Source of the DNA: Paraburkholderia silvatlantica
GTDB lineage: Bacteria > Pseudomonadota > Gammaproteobacteria > Burkholderiales > Burkholderiaceae
Assembly (NCBI RefSeq): GCF_003096715.1
Contig: NZ_QEOL01000010.1
Location: forward strand, 124,001 to 188,000
DNA: 64,000 nt
Direction: 5' to 3'
The position numbers and the translations under genes were made by a program. Below are positions 8,948 through 16,906 of this stretch, piece after piece (position 1 is the first letter of the stretch; each line of letters begins with the position of its first letter). Below the pieces are notes generated by a model. The model worked only from the letters and a program-made list of their open reading frames with translations. It was not told the origin of the DNA and searched no databases.

Positions 8948-9095
8948 CACCTGAACCGGCGTAGATAGATTCGATTTTCCGGCACTCCTACGGCGAGCAA
9001 AAGCTTGCACCACATGCAATACTCACAGCGCGGTTCGGTTATTCCGAAATCGCCGCGCCTTACTGGGTAAGGCTTTGCGCCCGTTTTGGAGGAAA

Positions 9096-9280
9096 TTTCA
9101 CTTTATGGGGAAAAATGCGGTGAATATTTCACTTTATGCGGTCGGTTGATTTCAATTTATGGTGAATGGTCCCATCGTACGTCATTGATTTTATTGAAAA
9201 CATAATTTCATTTTATGGTGTAGCCTACAGTTGCGGTGTGAGCCGCCGCATGAAATGAAATATCCGCCGCATAAAATGAA
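9096..9280. repeat. Array of six copies of a 15-18 bp motif (TTTCAnTTTATGnGG)
   Basis: Four copies lie on the plus strand: TTTCACTTTATGGGG from 9096, TTTCACTTTATGCGG at 9127-9141, TTTCAATTTATGGTG at 9150-9164 and TTTCATTTTATGGTG at 9206-9220. Two longer copies lie inverted: CCGCCGCATGAAATGAAA at 9243-9260 and CCGCCGCATAAAATGAA at 9264-9280. No gene covers them. Such clusters of direct and inverted short sites are typical of recombinase or transposase binding arrays at element ends or attachment sites; which enzyme is unknown. Confidence 0.75.
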
Positions 9281-9320
9281 CTATTGCATTTCGTGTAATG
9301 TTCAAGCGAATGTCCGTCCC

Positions 9321-9350
9321 GCGCCCGCCTGCTACGCAGGCGGGCGCTTT
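9321..9350 (+). terminator. Strong hairpin with short T-run
   Basis: GCGCCCGCCTGC (9321-9332) and GCAGGCGGGCGC (9336-9347) form a perfect 12 bp stem with a TAC loop, followed by TTTAAAAT. It is terminator-like on the plus strand. No intact gene precedes it, so it is probably a leftover of the mobile element whose motif array lies just upstream. Confidence 0.55.
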
Positions 9351-9427
9351 AAAATCGGCTTCCATCTCATCCGTTGTCACCGTTGCCGCCCATGCGACCG
9401 CAGATGCCACGCACCGTGCTTGATTAG

Positions 9428-9681
9428 GGAAGGTCTGCACAACACGTTCTCAGAGCCGATCTTTTCTCACGTCGGGCGTATTGGCTGCAGCGCCTGCTAT
9501 CAGGTTGGCCGCCCGACTTTTGAAGCATGAGGGCCTTCGTTTGCCGAGACTGACTGCCTGATGCCCCGGGCGTTTCACGCTTTGCTTAAAGCCTTGCGCG
9601 CCATCCAGAGGTTGCCCAGCGCAAACAGTATCGTGATCTGCGCGGTGTTCTTCACCAATCCTCGGTAGCGGGTCACGTGCC
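9428..9681 (-). mobile_element. Truncated IS5-family insertion sequence (3' end of transposase plus terminus)
   Basis: On the minus strand a frame ending at 9575 reads TRYRGLVKNTAQI, then LFALGNLWMARKALSKA and stop, the characteristic C-terminus of IS5-family transposases. Beyond it, at 9428, the plus strand shows GGAAGGTCTGCACAAC, which looks like the terminal inverted repeat of the IS5 subgroup. It is preceded by TTAG, a fit to the YTAR target duplication of that group. The 5' part of the transposase is missing: homology ends at about 9681 where a LysR remnant begins. The element is therefore dead. Confidence 0.7.
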
Positions 9682-10028
9682 TGAATTTCACGAGCCGCGA
9701 CGAATGGAATATCTGGGCGCTTCGTGGACTAGCGGGCGGGCACCGGGTGAAAGGAGGACCCCTTGGTACAAACCAGGGCGAGAGGATGCTGGCCCTGGCC
9801 CGTCAGGGACTCGGCATCGTGCGGTTATCCGAGTATCACGTGGCCGGGGATCTGCGCGCCGGAAAGTTGCTTCGGCTGTTGGGTGAATACGAGGAGTCGG
9901 AGGCGGATCCAATATGCCTGACGTATCAGTCGCGACGGAATCTGAGTCCTGCCATCCGTTGCTTTCGCGATTTCATGATCGAAAAGTTCGCGGGGCCCAA
10001 TCCATGGTGCACTGAGGCGCTCGTATGA
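9682..10028 (+). pseudogene. C-terminal half of a LysR-type regulator, truncated by the IS5 remnant
   Basis: The frame reads LNFTSRDEWNIWALRG, then LGTNQGERMLALARQGLGIV, LLRLLGEY and YQSRRNLSPAIRCFRDFMIE before a stop at 10026. This is the usual second half of a LysR substrate-binding domain. The HTH and first half are absent; the homology begins at the IS5 junction. About 110 residues of an expected 300 remain. Absence of a start and of the DNA-binding domain makes it non-functional as a regulator. Confidence 0.75.
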
Positions 10029-10140
10029 TTCCGGGCGGAGCGGCACGAGATCGTCGCGGCATCCGGCATCTCTTCTACTTTCCTTGCGCCGAGCTATTTC
10101 ATGGAGCCATTGCAGAACGTGCTCGACGAGCACGCGCTCC
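10029..10140 (+). pseudogene. Possible fragment of an NmrA-like SDR protein
   Basis: Directly after the LysR stop, in the same frame, the translation FRAERHEIVAASGISSTFLA followed by PSYFMEPLQNVL resembles the middle of NmrA-like atypical SDRs, where a H-E..ASG...TFL.P.YFME pattern is common. There is no start codon, no Rossmann motif and the frame runs into the end of the RidA-like gene on the other strand. This is a short, weak match and could be chance. Confidence 0.35.
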
Positions 10141-10157
10141 AATTCACTCCCACCGAT

Positions 10158-10556
10158 TTACGGACGAGCGGCAATGACCTTCAATTCAACAACCATCCCG
10201 GGCTTCGGTAGTGCCTGAACCGCGATCGTCGTACGGGCTGGCCCCGTTTCAATCTGGAAATGTTCCGCATAGATCCGGTTAAATGCCGGGAAGTCGGCCA
10301 TATCGGTTAGAAAGGCGGTCACATCAAGGCACTTGTCGAAGCCCGAGCCATATTCCTGGAGCAATGCGTCCAGTTTGTCGAGAACGACTTTGGTTTGTAT
10401 TGCCGCATCAGTCTTTATCTGTCCGTCAATCTGCTCTACTCCCGCGATGCTGTTGTCGGGCAGGCGCGCACTGATACCTGAAACAAAGATCAGATTTCCA
10501 AAAATCTTCACCGCGGGATAATTACCAAGCGGTGCTACTTTCTTCCCGGCTGCCAT
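10158..10556 (-). CDS. RidA-family enamine/imine deaminase (2-aminomuconate-deaminase-like)
   Basis: A 132-residue RidA (YjgF/YER057c/UK114) protein when started at the second of two adjacent ATGs (10556); a GGAGG ribosome site lies 4 bp upstream of it. Longer in-frame extensions upstream have no family support. Motifs are YPAVKIFGNLIFVSGISA near the N-terminus, RLPDNSIAGVE, TAFLTDMADFPAFNRIYAEH, and GPARTTIAVQALPKPGMVVE with the Arg of the active site. The RPDN.IAGVE block resembles the 2-aminomuconate deaminase branch rather than housekeeping RidA. Such enzymes hydrolyse enamines or imines to ketones and ammonia in trimers. It lies at the end of the diiron-oxidase island, after the MFS gene but across a 470 bp gap, so it may have its own promoter. 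Confidence 0.8.
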   Translation of the reverse strand: MAAGKKVAPLGNYPAVKIFGNLIFVSGISARLPDNSIAGVEQIDGQIKTDAAIQTKVVLDKLDALLQEYGSGFDKCLDVTAFLTDMADFPAFNRIYAEHFQIETGPARTTIAVQALPKPGMVVELKVIAARP

Positions 10557-11025
10557 CATGCCTCCAGATACAATGGATTGGTGCTGACTTATTCGTGAGC
10601 GCGTCGTTAGAACATGTCCGTCCGCGACTTCTCCTCGCGGACGGTACCGGGACGCGCGTGTGTCCGCCCCGGAAACATTTCTCTGCAGCGGTTGCCAATG
10701 GGGCGCACATAAATCCGGCATAACCGCGCAACGGATCGCTTCGCCTCTGGCCAATAGCGCAAGCTGCCAATAAACGGAGGCGGCGCCGCGACGCTTCGCC
10801 AACCGGTGGACTGGCGTGGTTCCTTCTCTTAGGACACGCACTGGAACAGCGACCCGAACACGGACGCTGGCCGGCTCTCGTCCTTTCGTTTCCCACTTGC
10901 GCTGGCGGTACGCTCGAAAAAGAGCGTACGACGAGCTTCTGCGCCAAGCACTGAGTTCCCTCGTTCCCGTTCTGGCCTGAAGAAATACCCGCAGCGATGA
11001 CCTGGCCGCGTTCTCTCCATCGCCA
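10557..11025. other. Gene-free gap between the MFS gene and the RidA-like gene, with a hairpin
   Basis: No credible gene was found. An 8 bp perfect inverted repeat, GTACGCTC (10908-10915) and GAGCGTAC (10922-10929), surrounds a GAAAAA loop. It lies about 100 bp past the MFS stop on the minus strand and could terminate that transcript, although no T-run follows the stem; read on the minus strand the loop itself is TTTTTC. The 350 bp nearest the RidA-like gene should hold its leader and possibly a promoter. Confidence 0.4.
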
Positions 11026-12642
11026 TTATTCCGGTGCTCCCCGATGCTTCGCTACCGCCATCGAGGTAATGGGAATCAACGGTAGCAGCCATACAACCGC
11101 ACATGCCACGGCCATCAGCATCGCGACTCCGAACAGCGACGTTTGGAGCGCATGTACGAGCGCCACACGCGCCGACGCCAGCACCGCCGCGCCATCGAGG
11201 CCCGCGCGATCGACCTGCGCGGCGAAGTGTGCCGCTGCCTGCGTCGACATGAGCGTTTGCGGATCCTGCAACGCAACGATCCAATGCTCCGGCAACGCAG
11301 ATGTCTGCGCCGTCAAGACACGCTCGAGCCCTGATCTATACAGATGGCGCGCCGTCGTCCCCGCCACGGCCGTACCCAGCATGCCCCCCACCATCCGCGC
11401 CGACTGGATCAGCGCCGTGGCGATGCCGAGGCGCGTTTTCCCCGCGACCTGCTGCACGAATACGGTCAGGTTGGGCATCACGAATCCGATTCCGACGCCT
11501 GCCATCACCATCGCGGCGATGAACGGCACGCTCGCGCTGCTGGCACCGACAGAAGCAATAGCCGCGCAGGACACGCCCAGAAGGCCAAAGCCGAAATACA
11601 GCAAGAGGTTCGGCTTCTCCAGCCGGGTCACGATGCGGGTATTGGTAATGGTGCCCACCGTGATGCAGACGACCATCGGTGTGACGACGATGCCGGCCTT
11701 GCCGGCGTCGAGACCCAGACCGCCCTGCAACAGCAGCGGCACATAAAAGAGCAGCACGAACATCGCGACGCCCATCAGCAGCGACAGCACGAGCAGCACG
11801 ACTGTCGCGCGATCCTTCAGCAAACCGGGCGGAATAACCGGATTGAGCGCGCGCCGCTCTTGCCGCACGAGCAATCCCATCGACAGCACGGCCACCGCTG
11901 CGTACAGCCCCGCATGCGCGTTTGCGCCACCGACTGCCTCGACGAGGAGCTGAAGCGAGCCCAGCGCGACTGTAACCAGGCATGCGCCCTGCCAGTCCGC
12001 GTTCAACCGTTCGAACCTGACATGCCGGATATGCGGCAGATGCCTCGCTGCAAGATAAAGACTCACAACGCCAACCGGTATGTTGACGAGAAACGCGGAG
12101 CGCCACCCATGATGCTGGCTCAGAAAGCCGCCGAGCGACGGCCCGATGGCATTGGCCAGACCAAAGGCGCTCGAGAACAGGACCTGCCAGCGCAGCCGCA
12201 CCACCGGATCGGGAAAGAGGTCAGGTATGGAGGCAAAGCAGGTTCCGACCAGCATGCCGCCGCCTATCCCTTGCAATGCCCGGCACGCAATCAGCATCGG
12301 CATCGTCTGCGCAAAACCGCACAGCGCGGACGCGACGGTGAAGAGTACGATCGCAATGACGATGAGAGGCTTTCTTCCTAGCCAGTCTCCGAGGCGCCCG
12401 AAAATCGGCACGGTAATCACCGAAGTCAGCAGGTAGGAGGTAGCGACCCACTCATACAGATCGAAGCGACGCAGATCTGCGACGATAGACGGCAAAGCCG
12501 TGCCGACCACCGTCTGGTCGATCGCGACCATCATGACCACGCTCGATAGTCCCAGCATCGCAAGCAGTGACTGCCGGAACGACCGGATACTTTGACCGGT
12601 CGATACGCCGTCCTCCCGGACGCTGCCACGAGTCATGCTCAT
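11026..12642 (-). CDS. DHA2-type MFS transporter (14 transmembrane segments)
   Basis: A 538-residue EmrB/QacA-like MFS protein when started at the ATG that overlaps the preceding gene's stop by 4 bp (ATGA at 12639-12642). Motifs include VAIDQTVVGTALPSIVADL in TM1, the motif A loop GRLGDWLGRKPLIV, and the TM5 motif C region NAIGPSLGGFLSQHHGWRSA followed by FLVNIPVGV. The length and hydrophobic pattern fit 14 TM helices. DHA2 pumps export drugs or metabolites by proton antiport. Here it sits in the island operon behind a ketimine-reductase-like gene, so it may instead import the substrate or export a toxic intermediate. Direction cannot be told from sequence. Confidence 0.88.
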   Translation of the reverse strand: MSMTRGSVREDGVSTGQSIRSFRQSLLAMLGLSSVVMMVAIDQTVVGTALPSIVADLRRFDLYEWVATSYLLTSVITVPIFGRLGDWLGRKPLIVIAIVLFTVASALCGFAQTMPMLIACRALQGIGGGMLVGTCFASIPDLFPDPVVRLRWQVLFSSAFGLANAIGPSLGGFLSQHHGWRSAFLVNIPVGVVSLYLAARHLPHIRHVRFERLNADWQGACLVTVALGSLQLLVEAVGGANAHAGLYAAVAVLSMGLLVRQERRALNPVIPPGLLKDRATVVLLVLSLLMGVAMFVLLFYVPLLLQGGLGLDAGKAGIVVTPMVVCITVGTITNTRIVTRLEKPNLLLYFGFGLLGVSCAAIASVGASSASVPFIAAMVMAGVGIGFVMPNLTVFVQQVAGKTRLGIATALIQSARMVGGMLGTAVAGTTARHLYRSGLERVLTAQTSALPEHWIVALQDPQTLMSTQAAAHFAAQVDRAGLDGAAVLASARVALVHALQTSLFGVAMLMAVACAVVWLLPLIPITSMAVAKHRGAPE

Positions 12643-13601
12643 TGCGGCCCCTGCAGCGCTCCCCGCAATCTGACCGTGTTGCGGCTCACGTGCTTCTCCC
12701 ATGCGATCCCCGCCAGAACAATATCCTGTAACCCGATGCCCACGGCCTTGTAGACGATAACGTCGTCGTCGCGAACCCGCCCTTTCGCACGTCCGGCGAG
12801 AACGTCGCCGAGCTCGACTGTATCCGCCCAGTTGAACGTGCCCGGTTTCGCGAGAACCAGGTCGCCCGCCTCCTCGCGCGCCTGATCTCGCAACTCGACG
12901 ACGATTCGCGAAGCACGCGCGATCAGCGCGTCATCGAGTTCGCGCGTATGAGGCAGGCTCGAGCCAATGGCAGCGACGAGCGTGCCTTCGGTCACCGTTG
13001 TCCCGTCGAACAGCGCGCCCGTCGCGCGGGTCGCCGTCACGACGACATCGGCGCCAGGGACCGCGTCCGCTGGATCGGCAACGACGGACTTGACACCACG
13101 CGACGCGCCCACGGCATTGACCTCAGCCGCAAGCTCCTGCGTTCCCTCCAGCCCGACGATACGAAATGATCTGAGATCCGTATGTGTGGCCAATGCCAGC
13201 GCGTGCGCCCGTCCCTGGACTCCGGTGCCGAAAATGGCCGCGGTAGTCGCCTGTTTTCGCGCAAGCGCGCGGACGGCCACCACCGTCGTCGCAGCCGTGC
13301 GAAGACGCGTGATCGAATTCGCCTCCAGCGTCGCCAGCAGACTGCCGTCGACTGTCGAGAACAGAACAATCGAGAAGTTGAATTGTCCGGATAGCGTCGA
13401 ATAGACTTTAGCGCCGGCAACACCCAACTCCGGCACCACCGCGCCCAACGTCGAGAGTTTTACGCCGCCCGCCTCGGTGCGGACCCGTCTCTGCACGGCC
13501 GCGTCGCCGCTGGCGAGCCCTCGAAATCCCCGCTCCAGTGCCGGGATCGCATCGTCGATGTTGATCAGTTCGTCGATCTGCGCATCCGTCAAATGAATCA
13601 T
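12639..13601 (-). CDS. Ornithine cyclodeaminase / mu-crystallin family reductase
   Basis: A 320-residue OCD/mu-crystallin protein. The NAD(P)-binding motif GTGVQG is at residues 125-130, the substrate-binding Arg region is ITRLRTAATT (97-106), and a conserved Lys lies in GAKVYSTLSG near residue 65. The C-terminal EEAGDLVLA and LGDVLAG blocks are also typical. Members act as ornithine cyclodeaminase, ketimine reductase or alanine dehydrogenase. With a RidA protein and a diiron oxidase in the same cluster, reduction or hydrolysis of an imine is the most sensible role, but this is inference. It overlaps the downstream MFS gene by 4 bp and lies about 140 bp behind the ferredoxin reductase gene. 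Confidence 0.87.
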   Translation of the reverse strand: MIHLTDAQIDELINIDDAIPALERGFRGLASGDAAVQRRVRTEAGGVKLSTLGAVVPELGVAGAKVYSTLSGQFNFSIVLFSTVDGSLLATLEANSITRLRTAATTVVAVRALARKQATTAAIFGTGVQGRAHALALATHTDLRSFRIVGLEGTQELAAEVNAVGASRGVKSVVADPADAVPGADVVVTATRATGALFDGTTVTEGTLVAAIGSSLPHTRELDDALIARASRIVVELRDQAREEAGDLVLAKPGTFNWADTVELGDVLAGRAKGRVRDDDVIVYKAVGIGLQDIVLAGIAWEKHVSRNTVRLRGALQGPQ

Positions 13602-13744
13602 GAAGCCTACCTTTTTCAGCCGGAATATGCGTGGCGGACAACCGCACTTCGTTCACCACTACGTTTTGTTTGGGCGACGCTCGAAGTAGCCAGGTGCGCG
13701 CCAGCAATCACGGCGCGCGTGAAGCAATCACCTGTTAGCAACGT

Positions 13745-14770
13745 TCACGCCCGGGTGTTCGCGAGCGCCTCGGCGTCGTGCTGAAAAGTGAAACTGTCCG
13801 CGTACAGATGATTGATGCTCGCCCCTTTCTCGAGAAAGTGACGCCGGGCATCGTTGATCATCGCCGGAGAGCCGCACAGATAAACAGAATGTTCGGACAG
13901 GTCCGCAAAATCCTCGCAGACCGCGTGTTGCACGTAGCCCTGTCTTCCCGCCCACCCATTGCCGGGACGGGAGAGCACCGGAACATACTGGAACTCATAG
14001 AGACGCGCGCCCCATTGCTGGATCTCGTCGTGCAGATAGAGGTCCGCCTCGGTGCGTGCGCCCCAGTAGAGCCACACTGGAGGGCAGTCCGGATCATCCA
14101 TGAGCGACTCCAGGATCGCCTTGACCGGCGCCAGCCCGGTTCCCGTCACGACCATCAGAAGCGGACGATAGTCCTCCGCGTGAAAGCGGAAGCTGCCCAG
14201 TGGCAGTTCCACGTCCAGCCGGTCCCCGGCCTTCAGGGACGACAGCATGTTGTCGGTAAACCGGCCGCCCGGAACCCGCCGGATATGAAAATCAAGCACA
14301 GGCCCGGCAGTCGCCGAAGCCATCGAAAAGCTCCTGCGTTCGCCGTCGCCCAGCAGGACGTTCATGTACTGTCCGGGATTGAACGTCAGTTTCACCTGCT
14401 CAGGCAGCTCGATCGCCAGGCGTCGAACGTCCGGCCCCAACTGGCTGACGTCGACCACACGCGCTTCGATCTCCGCCGGCGCCGAGGCATCCCCTCCCAC
14501 GTGCACCGCAGCGATTACCATGTCGCTGCTTGCCCGCGCCTGGCAGGCAAGCATGAAGCCGGCATCGGCCTCCTCCTGCGAGATGCCGAACGGGAACTCT
14601 TCATATTCGTGCGTTCCGCTGACAACCTTCACACGACACGTTCCGCATCCGCCCAGTTGGCAATCGTGAGGAATTGCAATCCCCGCACTCGTCGCGGCCT
14701 GCAGCAGCGACTCGTCGGCACGGGCCTCGAATCGCTCACCGGTCCCCGCTATTTCTATCTGATAGACCAT
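13745..14770 (-). CDS. [2Fe-2S]/FAD ferredoxin reductase (oxygenase electron-transfer component)
   Basis: A 341-residue flavoprotein with an N-terminal plant-type ferredoxin domain: C37-x4-C42-x2-C45 in CQLGGCGTC, and C76. An FAD-binding FNR-like barrel follows, with RSFSMAS as the flavin motif, then an NAD(P) domain with VTGTGLAPVKAIL and the terminal CGSP. This is the architecture of benzoate-dioxygenase-type reductases and CDP-6-deoxyglucoseen reductase. It would move electrons from NADH to the small ferredoxins coded divergently at 17976 and 18660 and so to the diiron oxidase. The gene is in the same minus-strand run as the oxidase. No oxygenase of Rieske type is present in the island, which points to the diiron protein as the partner. 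Confidence 0.87.
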   Translation of the reverse strand: MVYQIEIAGTGERFEARADESLLQAATSAGIAIPHDCQLGGCGTCRVKVVSGTHEYEEFPFGISQEEADAGFMLACQARASSDMVIAAVHVGGDASAPAEIEARVVDVSQLGPDVRRLAIELPEQVKLTFNPGQYMNVLLGDGERRSFSMASATAGPVLDFHIRRVPGGRFTDNMLSSLKAGDRLDVELPLGSFRFHAEDYRPLLMVVTGTGLAPVKAILESLMDDPDCPPVWLYWGARTEADLYLHDEIQQWGARLYEFQYVPVLSRPGNGWAGRQGYVQHAVCEDFADLSEHSVYLCGSPAMINDARRHFLEKGASINHLYADSFTFQHDAEALANTRA

Positions 14771-14824
14771 CTTGCAATCTCTAACGAAACAATGGAGCAG
14801 CCTGCCACTGGGCGGCAGACGAAA

Positions 14825-15304
14825 TTACTTCTTGATGTCGGCGTCTACAAGGACACGATGTCCGCTGGCTGAAAGCAGATCGTGCAACGCCTGCAGGGCC
14901 GCCAGGCCGCACTGCGTATCCTGCTCGCCATTACCGCCGCTCAGCCCCACTCCGCCAATCACCCGATCGTCAACCACGATCGGAAAGCCACCGACAAAAG
15001 CAGCAAAGCGGCCCTCGAAACTCAGCTGAATGCCAAACGCCTCGTTGCCCGGCAGCGCAGGGCCATTTGGAGCCTTGGTAAAGAGATGGGTCGAGCGCTT
15101 ATGGCCTGCTGCCGTGAACGCCTTGTTCCATGCGATCTGCGGCCCTGTGATGCGTGCGTCGTCCAACCTCTCCAGGACGATTGGATATCCACCGTCATCC
15201 ACAATGCAGACCGTCTCGGCTACGTTGATCGCGTTGGCTTTCTCCAGTGCTGCGCGCGCCATCGCACGCGCCTCGGCCAGCTCAAGCTTGAAAGAGCTCT
15301 TCAT
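14825..15304 (-). CDS. GlcG/HbpS-like protein (DUF336 family)
   Basis: A 159-residue GlcG/HbpS-family protein with the usual sequence blocks: a long N-terminal helix (KLELAEARAMARAALEKANA), the VCIVDDGGYPIVLERLDDA strand pair, KAFTAAGHKRST, and the GGFPIVVDDRVIGGVGLSGG region near the C-terminus. Family members bind heme or small ligands, and many are cluster companions of glycolate, diol or aromatic catabolism with no proven reaction. The gene is between the aldehyde dehydrogenase and the reductase in the island operon. No signal peptide is seen, so it should be cytoplasmic. A role in heme or iron supply, or as a binding protein for an intermediate, is possible but unproven. Confidence 0.85.
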   Translation of the reverse strand: MKSSFKLELAEARAMARAALEKANAINVAETVCIVDDGGYPIVLERLDDARITGPQIAWNKAFTAAGHKRSTHLFTKAPNGPALPGNEAFGIQLSFEGRFAAFVGGFPIVVDDRVIGGVGLSGGNGEQDTQCGLAALQALHDLLSASGHRVLVDADIKK

Positions 15305-15364
15305 GATGCATTTTCCGATTTGAATTGGTTGTCGCCGCAGCGAACCACCGTTCGAGGTACCAGA

Positions 15365-16822
15365 TCACAGCCCGCGGTAGACGGTCTTGATCTGGGTGTA
15401 GAACTCGAGCCCGGCACGTCCCGATTCCCGGAACGTGGACGTGCTCGACCGCTTCAGGCCACCAAACGGCGCATTGATCACATTGCCGGTGGTAGTACGG
15501 TTGATCTTGACAGTACCCGCTTCGATCTCGTCGGCGAACCGGTGCATGTAGCGTGGATTTGAGGTGGCGATAGCGGCTGACAGGCCGTACTCCGTATCGT
15601 TCGCCTTGGCGATCGCATCGTCGTAGCTCGACACGGAGACGATGGCGAGCACGGGCCCGAAGATTTCCTCGCGGTAAATGCGCGCGCTTTCCGGAACATC
15701 CGTGAATACCGCGGGCGTGACGTAGTAGCCATGCTCGAAGCTCTCGCCCGTCAGTTGCTCGCCTCCGACCAGATGTGTCGACTGTTCCTTGCCGGACGCG
15801 ACATATCCGAGCACGGTCTCAAGCTGCTTGCGGTTAGCCAGAGGACCAAGATCCATGCCGGGAGTCAGGCCACTGCCGATCTTGAGATTCTTCACCCGTT
15901 CAACAAGCCTGGCCGTGAATGTTTCGCGCACCGACTCCATCACGAGGATCCGGCTCGTGCCGGTACAAGCTTGTCCACTCAACGACAGCCCGCCCTTGAC
16001 TGCGAGATCCACAGCGCGGTCAAGATCCGCGTCCTCCATCACAATCAGCGGATTCTTGCCGCCTAGCTCCATCTGCGTGCGCGTGGTGATCGGCACGGAC
16101 CGGTGGATATGTTCACCTGCGGCCGTTGACCCGGTGAAAGAGATCGCACGCACGACCGGCGACTCAGTGATCGCAGCACCGACATCCGACGCACGCCCGG
16201 TGATGAAGTTGAGCACGCCAGCGGGAATACCCGCGTGAGCGAACGCTTCCGCCAGCCGGTAGCCGATCAACGGAGCGTCTGACGACGGCTTGAAAATCAC
16301 CGTGTTCCCGGCCATCAGCGCAGGCGCTATCTTGCGGGCCGGAATTGAAATCGGGAAGTTCCACGGCGTGATGACAGTAACCACGCCCAGCGGCTCGCGC
16401 TGCGTGAATACATGCTGGTCCGGGTCGTCGCTCGGAAACGTCTCCCCGGTAAATGACTGCGTTTCGACCGCGTAAAAACGCAGTACCTGGGCGGAGCGGA
16501 GAATTTCGTCCCGGCTTTGCGCGAGTGGCTTGCCCTCTTCGCGCGTCAGTTCCTGCGCGAACGCATCCACGTGTCCCTCGAGCCAGTCCGCCGCCTTGTT
16601 GACGATCTTTGCCCGCGCTGTGACCGACGTGCGGCGCCATTGCGGGAAGGCCGCCGACGCGGCCTGAATCGCCGCCTGCGCATCCGCGACCACCGACGCC
16701 TGAAATTGACCGACGACATCGCGCGTATCGGCCGGATTGATATTCGCGAAGGTCTGCCCGCTGACGCTGTCGGTCCACTCTCCCGCGATCAGGTTCTTGA
16801 ATACAGTTGCGGATTCGTTCAT
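15365..16822 (-). CDS. NAD(P)+-dependent aldehyde dehydrogenase
   Basis: A 485-residue ALDH when started at ATG 16822, which has a GAGGA ribosome site; an upstream in-frame extension of 23 residues is unlikely. Catalytic residues are all present: N155 in TPWNFP, K178 in FKPSSDAPL, E252 in MELGGKNP and C286 in SGQACTGTS. The glycine motif FTGSTAAGEHI is near residue 230. It resembles the vanillin/benzaldehyde dehydrogenase branch (HbdX or Vdh-like) by the C-terminal FGGLKRSSTSTFRESGRAG segment. It lies directly after the diiron oxidase gene (84 bp) and would oxidise the aldehyde produced by the oxidase or hydrolase step. The precise substrate is unknown. Confidence 0.9.
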   Translation of the reverse strand: MNESATVFKNLIAGEWTDSVSGQTFANINPADTRDVVGQFQASVVADAQAAIQAASAAFPQWRRTSVTARAKIVNKAADWLEGHVDAFAQELTREEGKPLAQSRDEILRSAQVLRFYAVETQSFTGETFPSDDPDQHVFTQREPLGVVTVITPWNFPISIPARKIAPALMAGNTVIFKPSSDAPLIGYRLAEAFAHAGIPAGVLNFITGRASDVGAAITESPVVRAISFTGSTAAGEHIHRSVPITTRTQMELGGKNPLIVMEDADLDRAVDLAVKGGLSLSGQACTGTSRILVMESVRETFTARLVERVKNLKIGSGLTPGMDLGPLANRKQLETVLGYVASGKEQSTHLVGGEQLTGESFEHGYYVTPAVFTDVPESARIYREEIFGPVLAIVSVSSYDDAIAKANDTEYGLSAAIATSNPRYMHRFADEIEAGTVKINRTTTGNVINAPFGGLKRSSTSTFRESGRAGLEFYTQIKTVYRGL

Positions 16823-16906
16823 CACACATCCTCTTTTACGCGGCGGCAACTTCACTGCCGCCGTACGAACAGAACAACCGGGCCGTAGCATCCGGTCCCG
16901 ACAGGT

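Noticed and set aside
9096..9280. Possible CRISPR array
   Set aside because: Repeat units are irregularly spaced, occur in both orientations and have no equal-length spacers; no cas gene is present.
9231..9530. Short frames across the motif array and IS5 end
   Set aside because: They cross the repeat array and a hairpin; their Cys/His-rich translation is a by-product of the repeats.
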